Source: Vandiemenella viatica (Eukaryota; Arthropoda; Insecta; Orthoptera; Morabidae). Taken from it: a stretch of 64,000 bases of DNA. The notes below the pieces were generated by a model. That model was not told the DNA's origin, made no database searches, and was given only the letters and a program-made list of their open reading frames with translations. Shown piece by piece: positions 23,373 through 34,180 of the stretch (its first letter is position 1; every line of letters starts with the position of its first letter). A program made the position numbers and the translations under genes. The stretch is from the NCBI GenBank assembly GCA_031002005.1, contig CM061920.1, positions 112,024,095 to 112,088,094 on the forward strand, in the 5' to 3' direction.

Positions 23373-24802
23373 CACAGACGGAAAAAAAAAATCCCAACAC
23401 CAAGAAAAAATTATTGTAGAGTAATGAAATTTGGACAATGCATTTGTCAAGTTAACATGTTTAATTGATTAAATTTTCAAGATCACAGGTTAATTTAAGC
23501 TCAAGAAAATGCATTTCAAATGTGAAATACTGTTAAATTAATAGCCGGTGTAACCTCCAGAATTTTGAATGCAAGCCTGCAAACGTGAATGCATTGTGTC
23601 ATACAGGTTTCGAATGTCACTTTGTGGTATGGAGTTCCATGCTTGTTGTACTTGTGCTGTCAATACTGGGACGGTCAGTGCTGGCTGTGGATGATGCTGG
23701 AGTTGTCGTCCAATGATATCCCATACGTGTTCAATTGGAGACAGATCTGGTGATCTCGCAGGCCAAGGTAACATGTCGACACTCTGTAGAGCACGTTGCG
23801 AGACAACAGCGGTATGAGGGCGAGCGTTATCCTGTTGAAAAACTCCCCCTTGAATGCTGTTCATGAATGGCAGCACTACAGGTTGAATTACCAGACTGAC
23901 GTACAAATTTGCAGTCAGTGTGTTTGGGTATAACCACAAGAGTGCTCCTGCTGTCATAGGAAATTGCTCCCCAGACCATGACTCCAGGTGTAGGTCCAGT
24001 GTGTCTAGGCCGCAGACAGTTTGGTTGCAGGCGTTCCCCTGGCCTCCTTCTGACCAACACTCGGCCATCACTGGCACCAAGGCAGAACCTGCTTTCATCA
24101 GAAAACACAACAGATCTCCACTCCGTCCTCCAATGAGCTCTGGCTTGACACCACTGGAGTCGCAAACGGCGATGGCTTGTAGTCAGTGGAATGCACGCTA
24201 CAGGGCGCCTGGCTCGGAGCTGTCCTTGAAGTAACCGATTTCTAACAGTTCGTTGTGTCACTGTGGTACCAACTGCAGCTCGAATTTCTGCCGCAGACGC
24301 ATTACGATGCGCCACAGCTGTACGCCGAATACGGCGGTCTTCCCTCTCAGTAGTGCCACGTGGCCTCCCGGAACCCGGTATTCTTGAGGCAGTACCATCC
24401 CTTGACCACTGCACCCAACAATCATGCACAGTGGATACATTCCGGCCAAGTCTTTCTGCAATATCGCGAAAAGAAAATCCACCTTCTCGTAGCCCTATTA
24501 CACGACCTCGTTCAAACTCGGTGAGCTGTTGATAATGGCTTCTTCGTCTTCTTAAAGGCATTCTTGGCTAACATCAACTCACTATGTCAAATCTCAGCGG
24601 TAAATAACGTTCACAAACTTTACAGCGCGTATTTAAAGCAAACCTGATTTGCAAGCTCTGAGTAGCGCTACTAGCGCCACACTTATGCGCGAAGCGCGAA
24701 ATTTGAATCGATGTCATCTTTCAGATGTATAAACACGCCTACCAAATTTCGTTTATCTAACACAAGTCTTTCTTGGTGTTGGGATTTTTTTTTCCGTCTG
24801 TG
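23373..24802 (-). mobile_element. Tc1-like transposon, copy 3 (1430 bp)
   Basis: Flanking TA at 23371-23372 and 24803-24804. Both terminal repeats are as in copies 1 and 2. The transposase has one frameshift. Confidence 0.94.
23538..24561 (-). pseudogene. Tc1-like transposase with a single frameshift (copy 3)
   Basis: Identical in layout to the 340-aa protein of copy 2, but one extra G in a GGG run near 23926-23928 shifts the frame between the VMVWGAISY block and the QQDNARPH block. The N-terminal frame runs 24561-23827 and the C-terminal frame 24110-23538. Everything else is open. A homopolymer-type lesion like this could also be a sequencing error. Confidence 0.92.
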
Positions 24803-26226
24803 TATTACGGTAACAAATGAATCTGTTCAAAGTTACCTCATGTATAATAGATTTTCTTTAAATCAAGATTACAGCCACAGCTGCAATTTTCCCATAGCAT
24901 GTTGATAAGTTATGAAACTCCAAAAGAGGCAGTGCAGTATTGCATGTTCAGCCACGAGTCTGCGCGATAATCCTGGACGCAGGGGAGTATTGTGTTCGTA
25001 CTTCGTGTGCTCTTGCACTCCGGTGTTACCTGGGTTATGCGCTGCAGTGATACTGGTCCAACGCACGCGTTCCACAGAGGTTTTCATCGACAGACATTCA
25101 ATTGTTCCGGCTGACCAGACCGTGGGTGGAGCCGTTCGGTACGCGGTACGAATACCGGATTAAAAATCAATCGTCTCAGTACGTGACCTGCCTCGTCACC
25201 AGCAGCGTCCACTGTGTTTGTTTACACTCTCGATTTAGTTTATTTTTTTTTTTATTATCGGACCTGGCAAGAGACGACACAGAGCTGATAAACTGGAACA
25301 CCACATCATAACGGCGTGATTCGAAATCTGATCGCTAAAAACTCCCAAACTGATAGATTTCTGGCAACTCTGCGATATTTTTCTTTCGTCTAACTATTTA
25401 TCAATTTTCTTGTAGCTTCCTTTTCGTTACGTGCATGCATGAACTAAGATGAAATTTCAAATATTTCTATCAGCAGCATATTACGTCTAAAAGCGTTAAA
25501 AACAGTGGCGATATAATTTTCCACTCCGATTTGATAACAAGGTTGGATCTGATAATTTTAAAGTGTGGAATGAACTATGCGAACGTAGAAGCATTCAATT
25601 AACGATTTTAGGAATATGAGTAAACTTTCTAACCTGTAAATGAAATTTCTGATGATTATCAATTTTAATCGGAATGTCGTAAGCATTCTATGTAATCATC
25701 CACTTTGGCTGATTTACCTACGATTTTAAATGCAAAAAAAACCCAAAACATAAACAGAAAAGTCACACTATAAATTTGTTTTAAGAAGGGCGGTGGGGGA
25801 GAGCGGCAGCACATTTTTGAGAGAAATGTAACCATTATTTTTAACTTATTTTAAAGCACATGTGCCCACAGTGCCTTCGAGATCGAATAAAAACTGGAGG
25901 CTTGTATGTCACAACAAAAACTTTAAAACTTTTTAAATTTTAAGTTCCAATTTGTAGGTCAGCAACTGTTCGATCGGAATCGGTCCAACGCCGTTTGACA
26001 GGAAATGTTATGGGCTCTCAGAACATCGCTATCCACTTTGGCCGATTAAGAAATATTTGCAAAAGACTGCATGGTGTCAAATGTAAATTTTGTTTAAGTA
26101 GATTGATGGGAGAGAGTGTTGGGTTTTGTAAACCTGATGTAGACAATATTTTCCTCTTTGTTTTAAAGTATACTTGTGCAAGGTTCTATCAAAAACTGTA
26201 GCTTTGTATAAAGAACATTTGCAAAA

Positions 26227-26880
26227 ATTAAAATGAGTAAAGGGGGTGAGGGGTTGTGTTTAGTTAACAGAATGTAGATAATAGTTTTCTCTCTGTTTTA
26301 AAGTATATGTGTGTACTGTTCTATCGAAATCTGATGAAAACTGTGGGTTTCCACAAACAAAATTGGAAATTAAGAGGGGTGGGGGTTAAGGGGAAGAAGG
26401 GGTTGGGCTTTTGCAAACCAAATGAATGCAGCATTTTTCTGTTTGTTTTAAGGTATGCGCATGCAAAGTTCCTTCTAAATCTGGGAGAAATTGTAGCTTT
26501 GTATAAAAAACACTGTCAAAAATTAAGGGTGTGGAAAGAGGGGTTGGGTTTCTGAAAACCACATGTAAACAGTATTTTTCTGTTTGTTTTAAAGTATACG
26601 TGTGCATAATTCCATCGATATCGGATAAATACTGCATGTATGTATAAAGAACATTGGTAAAAATCAAGGAGATGTAAAATGGAGGGGGGGGGGGGGAGAG
26701 TAGTTTGGGTTTTGTAAAACTAATGCGGACAATATTTTTTCTTTTTGTACAATCGTATATATAGTATTTATCCGATATGAATGGAACTTTGCACACGTAT
26801 ACTTTAAATCAGAGGCAAAAAAATGTCAATTTTGGTTTGCAAAATCCAACTCCTCTTCCCCTTTCAATCCCCTTAAGATT
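26227..26880 (+). repeat. Degenerate tandem array continuing past copy 3, with an inverted last unit
   Basis: Units recur with TTTTAAAGTA-type blocks at 26161, 26296, 26447 and 26587, spacing 135-151 bases. Each is preceded by a GGGGTTGGGTTTTG-like stretch and followed by GTGCAAAGTTC-like and TTTGTATAAAGAACA-like blocks. The unit at about 26762-26880 is in reverse orientation (GCACACGTATACTTTAAATC), making a palindrome with 26520-26640. A poly-G run lies near 26683-26696. The open minus-strand frame here (136 codons) is an artefact of the repeats. Confidence 0.8.
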
Positions 26881-27231
26881 TGTCAGACTTCGCACTTATG
26901 GATCGTGACAGGAGCCATCAGAAATGTTACAACTTCTAATGTTAAAACTGGATCTTCCTGACAATTCGACAACCAAAAATGCATCAGTGGCCTTCTCTCG
27001 TATATGTCTTTGAGCGAAGTATCACACGACAGTTCAATTAAAGATTAAATCCTGCAGTTCTGTCTTGGATTCCACTTTAAATGTAAACGGATTTCTTATT
27101 CATTGTTTTTCGCTGTTGATTGAGCAAAAATATTCCTTTACACTGGTATCGAGGCCTTTCCAAAGTTCTTTAATATATATTGAGACGAAAGCAAGGTGAT
27201 TCGGCATTTCTTTCGTTTTTTTCCCGAACCT
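26881..27231. other. No recognised feature
   Basis: AT-rich unique-looking sequence between the array and the first SINE head. No gene seen. Confidence 0.4.
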
Positions 27232-27292
27232 GCGTCTTCCTGAATGAGAGGCCAGACCGTTACCGCTCCCCCACCTTGCTCGGTGACACAAA
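27232..27292 (-). mobile_element. SINE tRNA-derived head, truncated
   Basis: On the minus strand, GGTGGGGGAGCGGTAACGGT (A-box region), then about 20 bases, then GCAGGTTCGGGAA (B box). It matches the head of the complete SINE at 27959-28194, but the body is missing. Confidence 0.65.
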
Positions 27293-27420
27293 AACAGTTT
27301 ATCGGAAACAAAAATAGGCAGAAAATAATGGGTTAAGAGTAAAAGAAGAAATAACAATATCCCACATAAGCTGTCATTGTGTCTAACATGAGGTAAAATA
27401 TTGATTGTCATAATAAATCC

Positions 27421-27630
27421 CACCTAGTATAGTGGGTGAGTGGTAACACTCTGGCCTCTCAATCCGGAGGACATGAGTTCCAGTACCCGGCAATCCATAT
27501 TTGTATTATCCATGGTTTACCCAAATCACTTCAGGATGGTTACTTCAGAAGACAATTGCCGAATTCCTTTCGTTCCTTACCCCCGGTCCCTTTCGATTTC
27601 TAATGACCTAGACGTCGACAAGGCAAACAA
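27421..27630 (+). mobile_element. tRNA-derived SINE, plus strand, diverged
   Basis: Head GTGGGTGAGTGGTAACACTC with B-box-like GAGTTCCAGTACCCGG at 27474-27489. The body has ATCCATGGTTTACCCAAATC, GCCGAATTCCTTTCGTTCC and the family-specific TCTAATGACCTAGACGTCGA near 27597-27616. Same family as 27959-28194. The open frame across it is accidental. Confidence 0.8.
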
Positions 27631-27639
27631 GAAAATTAT

Positions 27640-27949
27640 CTCCCTTCTTAGAGGTTGAGTGGATTTCTACTCTCACACATATAAAATTTTGCCTACGAAC
27701 TTATTCTAAATAACGTGAAGACCGAACCATACAACGACTCATCTGAAAGCGCTATTAGGATAAAACTGTTCTCAAGGAATAAATGAATTAAGAGAGACTA
27801 TTTTATTTTTATTTATTTACTTTTGTTTGGCATTTAACCTTTTGTTCATACAGCAAAGTAAAATTAAACTCCACTAAACTTTTAGATTATTATTTCTGAC
27901 AAATGATAGGATTAAGTGATATATATCAATATTTCCAATGGCCAGTGAA
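27640..27949. other. No recognised feature
   Basis: AT-rich sequence between two SINEs. Confidence 0.35.
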
Positions 27950-27958
27950 TGTTTCATG

Positions 27959-28194
27959 ATTTTTTATGGCTTTACGCCTCGTCGACGTCGAGTTCATTAG
28001 AAGCGGAATGGGACTGGGGAAAAGGAACGGGAAGGAATTCGGTCATGGCCTTTTGAAGGAAGCATCCCGTCATTTGGCATGAGTGTTTTGTGGAAACCAT
28101 GGAAAACCAAACCCAAATTACCGGACGGGGAATCGAACCGGCATCCTCCCGAATCCGATGCCAGAGCGTTAACCGCTCACCCAGCACGCTCGGG
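27959..28194 (-). mobile_element. tRNA-derived SINE, complete, with 9-bp target duplication
   Basis: 236-bp insertion flanked by TGTTTCATG at 27950-27958 and 28195-28203. On the minus strand the head reads GGGTGAGCGGTTAACGCTC with B box GGTTCGATTCCCCGTCC. The body follows with CCATGGTTTCCACAAAACAC and GCCATGACCGAATTCC, and the 3' part ends GACGTCGACGAGGCGTAAAG plus an A-rich tail. It is inserted in the LINE remnant at 28204-28450. Confidence 0.92.
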
Positions 28195-28203
28195 TGTTTC
28201 ATG

Positions 28204-28450
28204 TTGATTGGATACCCTCTTCTGAAAGTGCGTTCATGAAGTTTGTGATATTGTCCCACTATTTCTCGCAGCCGAAGAACACGTGATTAATGTCGCGCTT
28301 CACGTGTTCTTCACAGTAACACCATGTAGATTCAATTACATTAATTCTGTATAGTTGTGAGGGAAAGAAGCCATGGTTGAACTTTAATCTAGCTATTGTA
28401 GGTATTAATCCTCTTGATGGAGAGCCTTTATGCTGTGTTTTAACTTTCTC
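28204..28450 (-). pseudogene. LINE ORF2 C-terminal remnant
   Basis: Reading down from 28450 the frame gives EKVKTQHKGSPSRGL, then ARLKFNHGFFPSQLYRI and STWCYCEEHVKRDINHVFF-GCE, the Cys/His tail seen at the C-terminus of jockey/CR1-like ORF2 proteins. A TAG follows GCEK, with apparent homology (WDNITNFMNAL) continuing after it. No RT palm is present. A SINE interrupts the 3' side. Its family differs from the jockey-like copies in the tandem unit. Confidence 0.7.
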
Positions 28451-28455
28451 TAAAA

Positions 28456-28990
28456 CTGAAAAAAAGACTTTTCAATTGCCAGAAGCGATTTTTTTTTCTT
28501 TTTTGTAGTGAAAGATTCCTGAGCCCAAACACTATAGTAATATAGTAAAGACGTACAATCATGAGTCATGTTTAGCAAATCTAAGGAACGCACAAAAGTG
28601 GCTTAAATAGTTTTGACGTTAATTGTGTCTAAAAATTATCACCCCTCTCTAGTAACGTTTAATAAATTCGTTACCATAAGATGATTTAATTCGAAATAAT
28701 TTATCGCAAATTTAACACAAACACACATGCATATTTGTATATACTAGTGTGGTTTCATAAGGAACTTGGTTCGCATACTAATAGAAGATGACAGTGCCAA
28801 CTGCGAACGTAGTAATAAGGTTACTTATAATATTTGGTTAAAGGTTATTATTGATACGTATTTTTTGTTTTACAGTTGCCCAAGCACAAAACTGTTGAGT
28901 GACAATGGAAAATGAATAAAATTGGAATTCGTGATGTGTGATTCGGCTCCTATTTCTGGAAGGGAAAACATCAAAGTAAATACATGAGAG
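28456..28990. other. No recognised gene
   Basis: AT-rich with a T-run near 28488-28504. Probably includes the 5' part of the decayed mariner element that follows, but no terminal repeat could be recognised. Confidence 0.35.
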
Positions 28991-29770
28991 GATTTTGACT
29001 ACATTGAATCAGTATAAACGTGGCAGAAAAAGCCTCAAAGCTGTACCACGGGAAGGAGTTAGCAGATACCCAGACTTGTCAACTGAATGGGTTAATTTTA
29101 TTTTGCATAATGAATTACACATGAGAAAGCTTTGTACAAGGTGGGCGCCGTTCTTTCGGAACCAAGGGAAAATAACAAGCTAACCTCGGCAGACAGTTTT
29201 GAGGTGTTTGAGAAGATTCCAACCGACTGCCCGCGGCGTTTGTAATTATAGACGAAACGCGGATTCTTCACCACACACCGGAAACGATACAATAGTCAAA
29301 ACAGTAGACTTCACGAGGCGAATCAGCTGCGAAGAAAACGAAATGCCTTCCATGCACTGGACAGATGATGATTTCAGTTTTTTGGGACGCAAAATGAATT
29401 GTGTGGATTGACTGCTAGGTGAAAGGAGAAATCATTACTGGAGGCAGAAACTGAGGAAAAGCGTCCGGGTATAGTCAAAGAGGAGGTCTTGATTTACCGC
29501 TGCATTAAAGCCGCGTCGCTCAGGAATAATTGAGTGAACAGCTGTTTCAAATCCCTCTGGATCCACCCAATCTCGCTCCCTCAGATTACCAGCTGTTCCC
29601 GAGGCTCGAAACTTTCTTTCTTAGCTGGACACAAATTTCGGTGAAATGAAGAGATCAAACAGAAGGTAAACGATTATTTTGAGGGAATTGAAGAAATCCA
29701 TTTCCAGGAGGGAATCAAAAAACTCAAGATTCGTTGGAACAATTCTGTTGAGCTTCGTAAAATAAAATAA
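28991..29770 (+). pseudogene. Decayed mariner transposase
   Basis: DD34D-type mariner transposase, heavily mutated across frames. Blocks in order: VNFILHNELHMRKLCTRWAP (second DNA-binding region, about 29089-29148); RRFVIIDETRILHHTPET with the first catalytic Asp of DET (about 29236-29290); SVFWDAK near 29375-29395; a badly eroded middle; a remnant of the PSDYQLFP block near 29585-29610; and a C-terminal DEEIKQKVNDYFEGIEEIHF-type helix region (about 29650-29710) ending WNNSVELRK near 29757. Stops and frameshifts are numerous. No terminal inverted repeats were recognised. Similarity is to the SETMAR/mellifera-like branch, judged from memory of motifs. Confidence 0.82.
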
Positions 29771-31176
29771 GTTTTAAGGCTTAATTTATTCTCATTGCTA
29801 TAAACCAAGTTATTTATCAAACCTACCTCGTGCACACTACAATTGAAACGCAACTACACTTTCGTACGTCGGAAGAAAATGAAGTTAGCTATGTCCGTTG
29901 GCAGAAATTATTACGAGCCTGCTATCTGTGCAGGAGTCCTAAACGTACTATACGTAGTTTCAGCTACTGAATGCCTGGTTTACATCTTAAAGTTGTCCAG
30001 TTTCATTTGAAATTAATCCCTCTAAGACGCTGCTGAATTCGATTTTTGAATTTATTTTAGTTTAAAGAAGAGCACATTATATATCATTCTTATTTCCATG
30101 CAACACAGGTACTCTCGCTTACGTCAGTTTAATACTAAAAATTTCCAAAGAGGACAGAAGAATGAATCTTCAAGTATAAATCCGGAAGCACTCGGGGCTA
30201 GGTAATTAGTTTGGCATCCCTATACAACAAAATAATATCTACTATCTGTTACTGTCGTCATTGTTTTTAGATTTACTTCATGTAAGGACCAATTATAAAG
30301 GACAACTCAGTAACGCATGTATACCTTATTCCCATTTCGTTGCAGAGGCTGGGTTGCGTGAGACGAGCCACATTCACATTTTCTCTGCTGCACAGCGTGC
30401 ATAGAGTGGAGGATACACCCCGAGCAGCTGGGAATGTAGCACTTCTTACCGTGATTTCTGAGGGCGTCTTAACATTCGATTAAGACATCACCAATTTCTG
30501 GTACGACTAAAAATATTTAAGTTTTCTATGGTTTCATGATAACGCTAGCATAATTCGTGAATAGCAGCCTCGATCCCAACTTAGACACCTGAAGAAGCCG
30601 TAGCCCCAAAAGCCATTAATTGTTCACAAATGTTTTATTGTTCTCCATGAAAACTAATTTCAGAAGACGTTTTGGCAGTCTGTCCTGGAACAGCCTCAGG
30701 AAAAAAATGTTGGGTGTCCTACAGCTTAGTAATTGTTCTTCTATCTTACTTCCTTACGACTCCTGATATGTTTTAAGGAAGTAAAGGTGAAAAATGAAGT
30801 AACTCTAGTAGACGTTTATTATTTCACCGCAAAGAAATCATCGTTTTATACAAAAACTTTGAGATATACGAGGCGTGTGCACTGTTCAAAAAATTTAATC
30901 AAACAAAAATTACTCCAAAATTGAAATGAAAGCAGACATTTGGTACAACTATACTGCTAATTGTGTGGTAGCATGGATAAAAAACGAAAAAATTAGTGAT
31001 GAAACCTTGCGAAACCGCCAGCACTGCAAGATAAAGGTGGCGGTTGAGAGATCAACGGTAATTTAGTAAATTTTCGAAAAAGGTAAATGGTCTGGATGGT
31101 AGAATTTCAGTTAAAGCAGCCTTCCGAAGGTAACACTAAGCGCCCGAAAATACTCTCCGATTCCTGTAACACTTTT
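29771..31176. other. No recognised gene
   Basis: AT-rich. 30340-30470 is GC-richer. No open frame longer than about 63 codons, and no repeat family identified. Confidence 0.4.
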
Positions 31177-31405
31177 CTTTTGTTACGCTTCGTCGACGTC
31201 GTGATCATTAGAGGGAGCAAATGACAGAGGGCAAGAAAAGGCAAACAATCCAACTTTGACCTTTTGAAGGAAGGATCCCGGCATCCAAATGGAATGATTT
31301 GGTGAAACCGTGGAAAACCGAAATCTAGACTGCCGGACGGGGATTAGAACCCACGTCCTAGGCGAATGCGAGGCCAGAACGTAACCGCTCACCCATCACG
31401 CTGTG
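31177..31405 (-). mobile_element. tRNA-derived SINE
   Basis: Same family as 27959-28194. The 3' end is CGACGTCGACGAAGCGTAAC read on the minus strand, the body contains ATGATCACGACGTCG, and the head contains GGGTGAGCGGTTACG. The B box is mutated (GGTTCTAATCCCCG). An imperfect candidate target duplication (TCTCCGATT versus TCTGCGACT) is too weak to claim. Confidence 0.82.
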
Positions 31406-31660
31406 TCTGCGACTGAAACAGCAGTACTTTGCGGAGTAGGGTCTGCTGCGTACGTCAGTACGTGTGACGTGTTGCCTGCCGGCAGAGCGCGCGGAAATCT
31501 GAATCAGCCGCGAAATTAATTGGACGAGCGGAACGGGCAATCAATGCTGGCTGTTCTACTGCCGACCCGGCCTAGCGGCGCCACAGACGGCGCAGGCCAA
31601 AGGCTACAGGCGGCAGAACAACGTAACGCTAATAGCAGAGGCCTCCTCTCTTCTTTCGTT
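31406..31660. promoter_or_regulatory. CpG-rich patch, possible promoter
   Basis: About 250 bases with many CpGs (GAGCGCGCGG, CGGCCTAGCGGCGCC) in AT-rich surroundings. A start region or first exon of a host gene would look like this, but no TATA box, initiator or coding frame could be assigned. A GC-rich transposon fragment is equally possible. Confidence 0.25.
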
Positions 31661-32037
31661 TACTCATTCCTAGCATGAATAGCCTACTGACATATATGTT
31701 GTCTGCGTCGGATGCAAATTTTAAAATTTCCAGGTAAACGCGTTTGGAATAACGCTGTGCTACCAAAAATTGTGTAAAATTAACATTTCAAACTAATTGA
31801 TCATATTTTTATTTTACGGTGAAAAAGTATCTCAAGTCTTCTACTTTTTAGTTCATTAAATACTAACCTTACAATAAAATAAAAAAAATTACAAGTGATT
31901 AATAAGTTGAGATTATCATGGATTTGTAAAAATGCCTTTAAAAAAATCGTAAATTAAACTAACGCAAAAACAAAATCGGTTAATAAAGTTATAGTAAGTA
32001 TACCGGCATATATAATTATCTACTGAACTATCATATA
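31661..32037. other. No recognised feature
   Basis: AT-rich, no long frame. Confidence 0.4.
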
Positions 32038-32715
32038 CGAGGCCTATTCCAAAACTAAGGTCCGTTTGGTCATAATAAAAACATCACTCATGAGACAAGG
32101 TTTTTATTGACAGTAATATGTGACTACATACCTAAATCACTATTCCACATAATCGCCATTCACATCTATACTTTTTCTGTAACGCTGCACCAGCTTCTTT
32201 AACTCCTCGGCATATAATTCTGCCGCCTGGCACCCGAACCAGTTCGTAACGCTCGTCTTAAGTTCATCATCGATTTGAAATCGTTGTCCACCAAGACACT
32301 GTTTTAAGTGCAGGAAGAGGAAATAGTCGCTTGGTGCATGATCGAGACTTTATGGAGGATGGTCAAGGAGTTCGCAACGAAACTCTAGAATCTTCTTTTT
32401 GGTTTTGTCGAACTTGTTTGTCACTCATAATGTCCGGTCCATACACTATACACAACTCACGATGGATGTCCGCAGCTGACGATTCTTTAGCCAGCATAAA
32501 TCTAATCACACCGCTCACTAAACAACTGGCGGTAGCTACGATTGTCGTGGCCATTTCGATCTGCTCTCATCGACAGGCATGCGCCATCTGCGGCACACCA
32601 ACACTGCTGTATGATCCCCAGGAGTTGATAGACAGCGATGCAGGCGAGAAACGTCATTCAAGCCTATCATCTGTGACATATTGTCCACCGGACCTTAGTT
32701 TTGGAATACGCCTCG
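32038..32715 (-). mobile_element. Internally deleted mariner element (678 bp)
   Basis: Terminal inverted repeats of about 28 bp: CGAGGCCTATTCCAAAACTA on the left and the reverse complement of CGAGGCGTATTCCAAAACTA on the right, both continuing AGGTCCG. TA lies on both sides (32036-32037, 32716-32717). Autonomous mariners are about 1.3 kb, so roughly half is missing from the middle. Confidence 0.92.
32135..32554 (-). pseudogene. Mariner transposase N- and C-terminal parts joined by deletion
   Basis: The frame from 32554 reads MATTIVATASC then VIRFMLAKESSAADIHRELC and YGPDIMSDKQVRQ, the first helix-turn-helix of mariner transposases. Right after it (about 32410), in another frame, comes the C-terminal part: ILEFRCELLDHPP, a TAA where the family has Tyr in PPYSPD, then HAPSDYFLFLHLKQ, GGQRFQIDDELKTSVTNWF and VNGDYVE followed by TAG at 32135. 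The first two catalytic Asps are in the deleted middle. The third-Asp region reads SLDHAPSDY rather than SPDLAPSDY. Non-functional, but the ends remain. Confidence 0.9.
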
Positions 32716-32717
32716 TA

Positions 32718-33685
32718 CTTCTTATAATTATTCATTTAATATTTTTTTCGAAAACCATAAACTCCAAATAGATTGTTGTGATTTGCATGTATCTTAAGGG
32801 CACTACTTTGGCATGTGAGGAAGGCCACAGTAAGAAGTTAGTGGAAATGTTGTGTTGGAAATTCACGTAGGTATAAGCCTGAAACTGAGAATTGTCGCCG
32901 CGAAAGATTCCGTTCAGTTGTTAATTTCTCTAAGACAACAAATCTCACACTGATTTAAACAACTGGAGGTGCTTCATAACGAAAAGAGTAGCTGCTTAGC
33001 ACAATGGCTTCTTTCTAAGAAGATGGCACACAGGAAGCGATCTTCAGTTTTACGTGGCAAAGCGTATTGTCAAGGTAAGTTTAGTGAAGCCGAGTGGGTC
33101 TCCCAATTGTTCGTGAAAGTATTCACGATAACAATTGCGACCTTTATTACATAGTCACACATAGCTACGAAACTGTCTCCAACGCATTGTGAGTGGATGT
33201 GCACCGCAACTACTACTAAAAATTTTCCTACTCTGCGGAAGTCGACGAAGAGACAAACAGGGAGGTTATGTCGGCTGTAGCGGTCTCAGCTCAGACTGAT
33301 ATCATCAAGCTGAGAAGGAATGGACAGATTGCTGATCGTGTTATCATGTCAGTGCTAAGTAAGCTTGGGTATTAACCTGCCACCGAACGAAACCGACGCG
33401 AGATACCATCAGTGGTGTCGAGAAAGCGGTAAGATATCTCAATACAGAATCAGCCTACGATGAAAGTCAGCAGTTAGAGCTCATTCTGAAGAAGGGATGA
33501 TCACCAAAGCTTTAGATGACAGAGCACGACTACTCCGAGAGTACCATAAAGTCAGTAACTTTCCGGTGGATTAGAGCAACGTTTTCGCACTTGACACTTT
33601 GTGTTGAAGTTGTTTGCTGTATTTATGAACGACACATACAGCTCATTTCCTCGATATCCAATAAAAAAAGGTTACTTGTAACACT
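32718..33685. other. No recognised gene
   Basis: Mixed composition with slightly GC-richer blocks at 33020-33100 and 33230-33480. The longest frame is 61 codons. The region could include weathered transposon sequence, but nothing was recognised. Confidence 0.4.
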
Positions 33686-34003
33686 CTAGGCCGGTTACAC
33701 ACTTGGCGGTTTCGTCCACTCCGGAAATTTCTCCGTCGCCGCCCTTCAGGTAGTGGCGCAAGGGATCAAATGGGAGCTTACACACTTGGCGGAGGGGAAA
33801 ACCCGCGGTAGCGCTGCCGTCGACGGCAGGTATACGACCGCGCGCTGCCACTACATTCAATGGTTGTTTGACCGCCCCAGTCCAGACAGTGGCCCATGTG
33901 GCCGGATGGGCGCTTGCACACTAGGCGGATTCTAACCGCTTGTGCGTTTTCAGTCTGTGTAAAGTTATCATTTTTGGAATTTAAAAATCGTAATATGAGT
34001 TAA

Positions 34004-34180
34004 GTGGTGATAGATAATGATCTTCTCATTTCGATAGTGGAAGCTAGACCAGTTTTAAGAGACAAAACAGTGGTTTCTTTTAAAGATCGGGACGCTACCA
34101 GGAACGCTTGGAAAGAAGTGTGCCTTGAAAGTGGAATGATTATGACGAAATGGAAAATTAGGAAAAATGCCTTTGGATAG
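34004..34180 (+). pseudogene. MADF-domain protein remnant of the Harbinger-like element
   Basis: Open for 58 codons. VVIDNDLLISIVEARPVL, then KDRDATRNAWKEVCLESG, matches the first half of a MADF (Myb/SANT-like) domain, a DNA-binding module found as the second protein of many Harbinger elements. An ATG two codons upstream (33995) is followed in frame by AGT TAA, so the natural start is blocked. The frame ends at TAG 34178-34180 before the domain is complete. Position inside the inverted repeats supports the assignment. Confidence 0.75.

Larger units (their letters stand above)
20072..26226. repeat. Tandem 10-kb unit, copy 3, segment A only (A3)
   Basis: Third direct copy, without segment B. 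Identity to A1 and A2 stops after TTTGCAAAA at 26226. The sequence to the right continues the degenerate array rather than segment B, so this is the probable original right flank of the amplified region. Confidence 0.93.

Noticed and set aside
26386..26796. Minus-strand 136-codon frame with repeated TLKQTEKYC-like segments
   Set aside because: The apparent protein repeats come from the underlying tandem DNA array; composition is not coding-like.
28276..28310. Perfect 11-bp inverted repeat AGAACACGTGA / TCACGTGTTCT
   Set aside because: Lies inside LINE coding sequence where both arms encode parts of EEHVKRDINHVFF; short enough to be coincidence.
31177..31405. Target-site duplication for this SINE (TCTCCGATT / TCTGCGACT)
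   Set aside because: Two mismatches in nine bases; too weak to claim.
32331..32771. Plus-strand 146-codon frame
   Set aside because: It is antisense to the deleted mariner transposase and runs across the element's terminal repeat.
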